A DNA stretch of 64,000 nucleotides from Bryoerythrophyllum caledonicum (lineage: Eukaryota; Streptophyta; Bryopsida; Pottiales; Pottiaceae): the NCBI GenBank assembly GCA_963971425.1, contig OZ020521.1:5721519-5785518 (forward strand). Direction: 5' to 3'. The notes under the pieces were generated by a model that did not search any database, had not been told where the DNA came from, and saw only the letters and a list, made by a program, of their open reading frames with translations. This document shows positions 60,615-64,000 of this stretch, piece after piece. The stretch's first letter is position 1. Each line of letters opens with the position of its first letter. Both the position numbers and the translations under genes were made by a program.

Positions 60615-61085
60615 CAACCAGAGTTGGTGCTAGCACCGGCCAAGGAGCCCCTAAAGAAGAACATAGTTGTGCCAATGTCAATGAACAAGGATTGGGAAAT
60701 GGATATAGGCATGGGGCTCACTTGTACAAAGGCATGGAAAGTGCGAGCTTTCATACGCTCGTACAAGGCTTGCTTTGCTTTTAAACTTACTGACTTGGAG
60801 GACTATATAGGCAAGCCAGTAAGGATACAATTAGAAGATGACCATCTAGTATTTAGACACCCATATAAGCTCAGCCTTTCTGAAAGAGATGGAGTCAAAT
60901 TGAGATGCAAAGAATTATTGGACGCCGGATTGGTAGAACTCTCAGATGGAGAGTATGCATGTGCCACGGTGATGCCAACAAAGAAAGATATTCTTGGAAA
61001 TTGGATGGAGAAGCGGATGTGTGGAGATTACCGTCCTATAAACAAAAAGACAAAAATCGGATTGATATCCTATGCCAACACCTGA
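60615..61085 (+). pseudogene. Reverse transcriptase, N-terminal part
   Basis: Contains SYKACFAFKLTDLEDYIG, then FRHPYKLSLSERDGVKLRCK, the fingers region DAGLVELSDGEYACATVMPTKK, and CGDYRPINKKTK. A one-base shift plus a TGA near 61055-61065 separates it from the palm domain, where the frame moves to the one starting at 61072. Confidence 0.82.
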
Positions 61086-62232
61086 GGAGATATTTGATGC
61101 AGTTGGAAAGGCAAAAGTTTTAAGTACTTTGGATCTCAGGTCTGGGTACCATCAATTGCCATTGAGACTGGAAGATAGGGTGAAGATGACATTTTGGGGG
61201 GTAGATGATGATGAAAGAGATATGCTTTTCCATTGGAAGTTTTTACCTTTTGGCTTGAAGAATGCTCCGGCGGAGTTTCAACGTGTAATGGATCAAGTCT
61301 TAAAGGGGTTACCATTTGCTCGGTGTTACATAGATGATGTAATCATCTTTAGTAATACACCAGAGGAACATGTAAGACATTTACAACAAGTCTTTGATAG
61401 GCTACAAGCTTGGGGTCTTTGCTTACATCCTAGAAAATGTAAATTTTTCCATGACAAGTTGCCTTACTTGGGGCACATGATTACACGAGGAGGATTGGGA
61501 GTACAGGAGGCGAAGGTAGAAGCTTTGAAGAGCATACCAATTCCTAGGGATGTATCAAGGTTGAGAGCATTTATGGGACTAGCTAACTATTATCGACGAT
61601 TTGTTCGTGGGTTTAGTCTCTTAGCCAAACCTTTGACCCAATTGACTCGAATTGATCAAGAATGGATATGGGGTCCTCATCAAGAAAATGCATTTGAGGC
61701 TTTGAAGGGAGCACTTGGTTCAGCACCAATGTTGAGGCGGCCCAATGCTCAACGGCCTTTCCAGCTCCATACAGATTGGAGTATGTTAGGAATTGGTGCC
61801 GTGTTAACTCAAAAAGATGATGATGGCAAGGAGTATGTCATTGCGTACGCTTCACGAAGCAACAATGATGTAGAGGCCAAGTATTCATCATATGAAGGGG
61901 AGTGCTTAGCAGTTGTGTGGGCCGTTGCCCACTTTCGCCCATATATTTACGGCCAGAGCTTTATCCTTGTGACAGATCATCAACCTTTAAAATGGTTGAT
62001 GGAATCTGATAAACTTATAGGAAAGTTGACTAGATGGGCCTTGCTATTACAAGAGTATGATTTTGAAGTAGTCCACAAGGCGGGATTGCAAAACTTAGAT
62101 GCTGATGGCTTGAGCCGCAATCCAAGTCCGTTGGAAGAGGACTTGGCTGGTGCCAGGTGGCATGGTACTTGTGATCAGGAAGTAGTGCCTGGGTGGCATG
62201 CTTCATCTTATTTGGCATGGATGAAAGGATGA
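61072..62232 (+). CDS. Reverse transcriptase palm and RNase H
   Basis: 386 open codons. RT motifs: STLDLRSGYHQLPL (first catalytic Asp), FLPFGLKNAPAEFQRVMDQV, and CYIDDVIIFS (YxDD box), then LGHMI and LRAFMGLANYYRRFV of the thumb. RNase H: FQLHTDWSMLGIGAVL (first Asp), SSYEGECLAVVWAV (Glu), ILVTDHQPLKWL (Asp), and NLDADGLSRNP (last Asp). Complete and apparently competent on motifs alone. It converts the element RNA to DNA. Confidence 0.93.
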   Translation: MPTPEEIFDAVGKAKVLSTLDLRSGYHQLPLRLEDRVKMTFWGVDDDERDMLFHWKFLPFGLKNAPAEFQRVMDQVLKGLPFARCYIDDVIIFSNTPEEHVRHLQQVFDRLQAWGLCLHPRKCKFFHDKLPYLGHMITRGGLGVQEAKVEALKSIPIPRDVSRLRAFMGLANYYRRFVRGFSLLAKPLTQLTRIDQEWIWGPHQENAFEALKGALGSAPMLRRPNAQRPFQLHTDWSMLGIGAVLTQKDDDGKEYVIAYASRSNNDVEAKYSSYEGECLAVVWAVAHFRPYIYGQSFILVTDHQPLKWLMESDKLIGKLTRWALLLQEYDFEVVHKAGLQNLDADGLSRNPSPLEEDLAGARWHGTCDQEVVPGWHASSYLAWMKG

Positions 62233-63273
62233 TCTGGCCAAGATATAGGAGGAACTGGACTGGATGTTGTTGATGAAGACTTGGATGCAAAAGGACCTCG
62301 AGTCACCATTGATGTGTGGAAGAACCAAGGAATTCTACATCGTCTTCAACATGGGGAGTTTTTGCCTAATACCACACCTCAAGAAAGAGACCGGATAGCT
62401 CATTGTTTGGCTAGGTTTCATTGGGAGAGTGGACTTATATTCCGAATATGGCCGGATGGAACACGAAAGGTTGTGCATAGGCCGGACCAACGTCTTCAAC
62501 TAATACGTCAAGTTCATGAAGAGTTGGGCCATTTTGGAGTACGTCGGACATATTCAATGTTACGTGGTTTATATTGGTGGATGGGCATGCAACAAGAGGT
62601 GGAAATCTATGTAGGAAGGTGTGAAGTGTGCGATTGAGTGAGATCAAGCTTCAACACTCTAACTCCTCAATTATGGCCTTTATCAATCATGGGTTTGGGT
62701 TATAGATGGAGTCTTGACTTTGCTGGACCATTAATAACCACATCACGAGGTGCCAAGTATGTACTTGTGATGGTAGAGCACTTCAGCAAATGGATTGAGT
62801 AGGTAGCACTACCACAAAATTCTACAGAACTAGCAGCAGCAACATTCCTAGACCGTGTATTGGCTAGATTTGGAACTCCAGCTGAAGTGTTGATAGACCA
62901 AGGAAGAGAATTTTTGGGAGCATTTGAAGAGCTTTGTACTAAGGCTTTGATTGATCACCGTACTACATCGAGAAATCATCCAGAGGCTGATGGATTGGCA
63001 GAGAGGGTGGTTCAAACAGTCAAACGCGGGCTACGCAAATACGGGTTGTTGGCAGGCAATCATCAAGATTGGGATTTGAAGTTGCCATGGATAGCAATGG
63101 GCTATCGTTTTAATCGACAAGCCTCTCTTGCATCATATAGTCCTTACCAGCTATTGTATGGCAGAGAGTCAATATTACCATCGGCACTAAGGGAGAAATT
63201 GGATTCTGTAGTGGACTTGGATGACCCTGGAGTTTGGGCAGAGGTGCTACGAGATCGAGCCGAGTATTTCTAG
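62233..63273 (+). pseudogene. Integrase, zinc-binding and catalytic domains
   Basis: The HHCC domain is intact at about 62509-62635 (QVHEELGHFGVRR with two His, then GRCEVCD with two Cys). The catalytic core shows LDFAGPL (first Asp, near 62715), VLIDQGREFLGAF (second Asp, 62885), and NHPEADGLAERVVQTVKRG (Glu, 62975). In-frame stops at 62230, 62635, 62803 and 63271 interrupt it. It inserts the DNA copy into the genome. Confidence 0.88.
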
Positions 63274-63279
63274 AGAGCC

Positions 63280-63753
63280 ATGCCAATAGCTATGGAAAAT
63301 TTGGCAATAGTGCAACACAGAGATACTTTGAGATATGCACGTATTAGAAGTGGGGCTTATAAGCCTCAACTTCGTCGATTTAAGGTTGGAGATTACGTTT
63401 ATTTACAACGTGAGACACCAACAACCTTGGATGTTCGGGCAGGGAGGACCATTTTAAGGGTCAAGGCAATTTTGCCCAGTGGAGTACTTCTTTTGGAGGG
63501 AAAAGATGGACAAGAGTGCAGAGATAACACAAAAAATTGTGCTCCTTGTCATCTGCCAATTGAAGGGACTGTAAATCCAAAATTGGCAGTAGTTCCATCT
63601 GGATACAAATGTTTTGTTTGTAGAGAAAGCAAGGGTGCTGCAACTATGTTACTATGCGATTTGTGTCAACGTGGTTGGCATTTGGCGTGCCTTCGGCCGC
63701 CATTAGTTGTTCTCCCTACTGGACGTTGGACTTGTCCCCGTTGTAGGGAGTAA
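63280..63753 (+). CDS. Integrase C-terminal domain with PHD finger
   Basis: 157 codons. The first part (FKVGDYVYLQRETP, then GVLLLEGKDGQECR) is the SH3-like/GPY-type tail that follows gypsy integrases. Residues about 109-157 are a PHD finger: C-x2-C, 11 residues, C-x2-C, 4 residues, H-x2-C, then W-x-C-x2-C (CFVC, CDLC, HLAC, WTCPRC). PHD fingers read the H3 tail, often H3K4me3, or unmodified H3. In this position many plant gypsy elements have a chromodomain, so a role in choosing integration sites is the natural inference. The frame ends in TAG at 63751-63753. Confidence 0.9.
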   Translation: MPIAMENLAIVQHRDTLRYARIRSGAYKPQLRRFKVGDYVYLQRETPTTLDVRAGRTILRVKAILPSGVLLLEGKDGQECRDNTKNCAPCHLPIEGTVNPKLAVVPSGYKCFVCRESKGAATMLLCDLCQRGWHLACLRPPLVVLPTGRWTCPRCRE

Positions 63754-64000
63754 TCCATTGATACTACTTTTCAAAGTAGTTGTTGATGATTTTTCCTAAT
63801 AACGGAAGATGCAAACACTTATGTCATTCTATGTTGGAGCATGACCGGTGGCTCTTGATATTGTAGCTTGGAGAAAGAATTTGTGGAGTCAAACTAAAAG
63901 TTGGAAGCGATTGAGGATGGGGCTCAAATGCACCCAGCTTACCCCTTCACTGATGATTGATTCAAGCCTAGCTATGGACAGGGCTTGTCGCATGTCTTCT
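63754..64000. other. 3' flank of the methyltransferase retrotransposon
   Basis: No coding frame. Contains GGAGAAAGAA and AAAAGTTGGAAG purine stretches that could be a polypurine tract, but no LTR start can be shown because the matching 5' LTR is unknown. Confidence 0.35.

Larger units (their letters stand above)
56328..63753 (+). mobile_element. Ty3/gypsy retrotransposon encoding a C5 DNA methyltransferase and PHD finger
   Basis: Coding region only; LTRs not identified. A single frame runs from 56328 to about 61085 and another, shifted by one base, from 61072 to 63753. Order: Gag with zinc knuckle, aspartic protease, cytosine-C5 methyltransferase, reverse transcriptase, RNase H, integrase, basic tail and PHD finger. 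Protease before RT and integrase after RNase H identify Ty3/gypsy. In-frame stops lie at about 57675, 57750, 58323, 58338, 59769, 60612, 62230, 62635, 62803 and 63271. Despite these, all enzymatic motifs remain readable, so this is a relatively young but probably dead copy. Parts are annotated separately. Confidence 0.92.

Overview
The window reads as repeat-rich, AT-rich nuclear DNA of a streptophyte, meaning a charophyte alga or a seedless land plant. The evidence is GT-AG introns, a plant-style initiator-Met primer-binding site in one Ty3/gypsy element, and a Ty3/gypsy element that carries its own cytosine DNA methyltransferase, a class I recall as reported from charophytes. Species cannot be told by reading.

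Left end (1-10.6 kb): the only apparently intact host-type genes. A partial open gene runs off the left edge on the minus strand (622 to 1). About 960 bp away and diverging from it, I assemble a 13-exon plus-strand gene (1586-10565, about 1331 codons, every junction in frame). It encodes a basic N-terminus, a ParB/sulfiredoxin-like domain, a charged helix, and a permuted N4/N6 DNA-methyltransferase fold whose catalytic DPPY motif is replaced. Its second intron (2428-5707) holds 13 copies of a 14-16 bp palindrome centred on CGGATCCG, part of them inside an internal tandem duplication.

Middle (10.6-54.8 kb): no intact gene seen. It contains two solo LTRs, a decayed DDE/pogo-like transposase, and a dense family of nonautonomous elements with TTAA target sites and CCCCTAAA termini (piggyBac-like, about 940 bp plus deletion derivatives of 377 and 71 bp). 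It also has a PIF/Harbinger-like MITE, other small MITEs, and tandem repeats. A decayed minus-strand transposon gene of the DUF7869 type (45337 to 36689) is split by a broken Ty3/gypsy element (39291-44739), which is itself split by a piggyBac-like MITE (42409-42785). This gives a readable order of insertion.

Right end (54.8-64 kb): a long Ty3/gypsy element whose single polyprotein order is Gag, protease, C5 cytosine methyltransferase, reverse transcriptase, RNase H, integrase, PHD finger. It carries about ten in-frame stops and one frameshift but keeps recognisable catalytic motifs. Its LTRs were not identified, and the 3' one is probably beyond the window.

Two unrelated methyltransferase-type proteins therefore lie in one window: a degenerate N4/N6-type one in an intact multi-exon gene, and a motif-complete C5-type one in a decayed retrotransposon.
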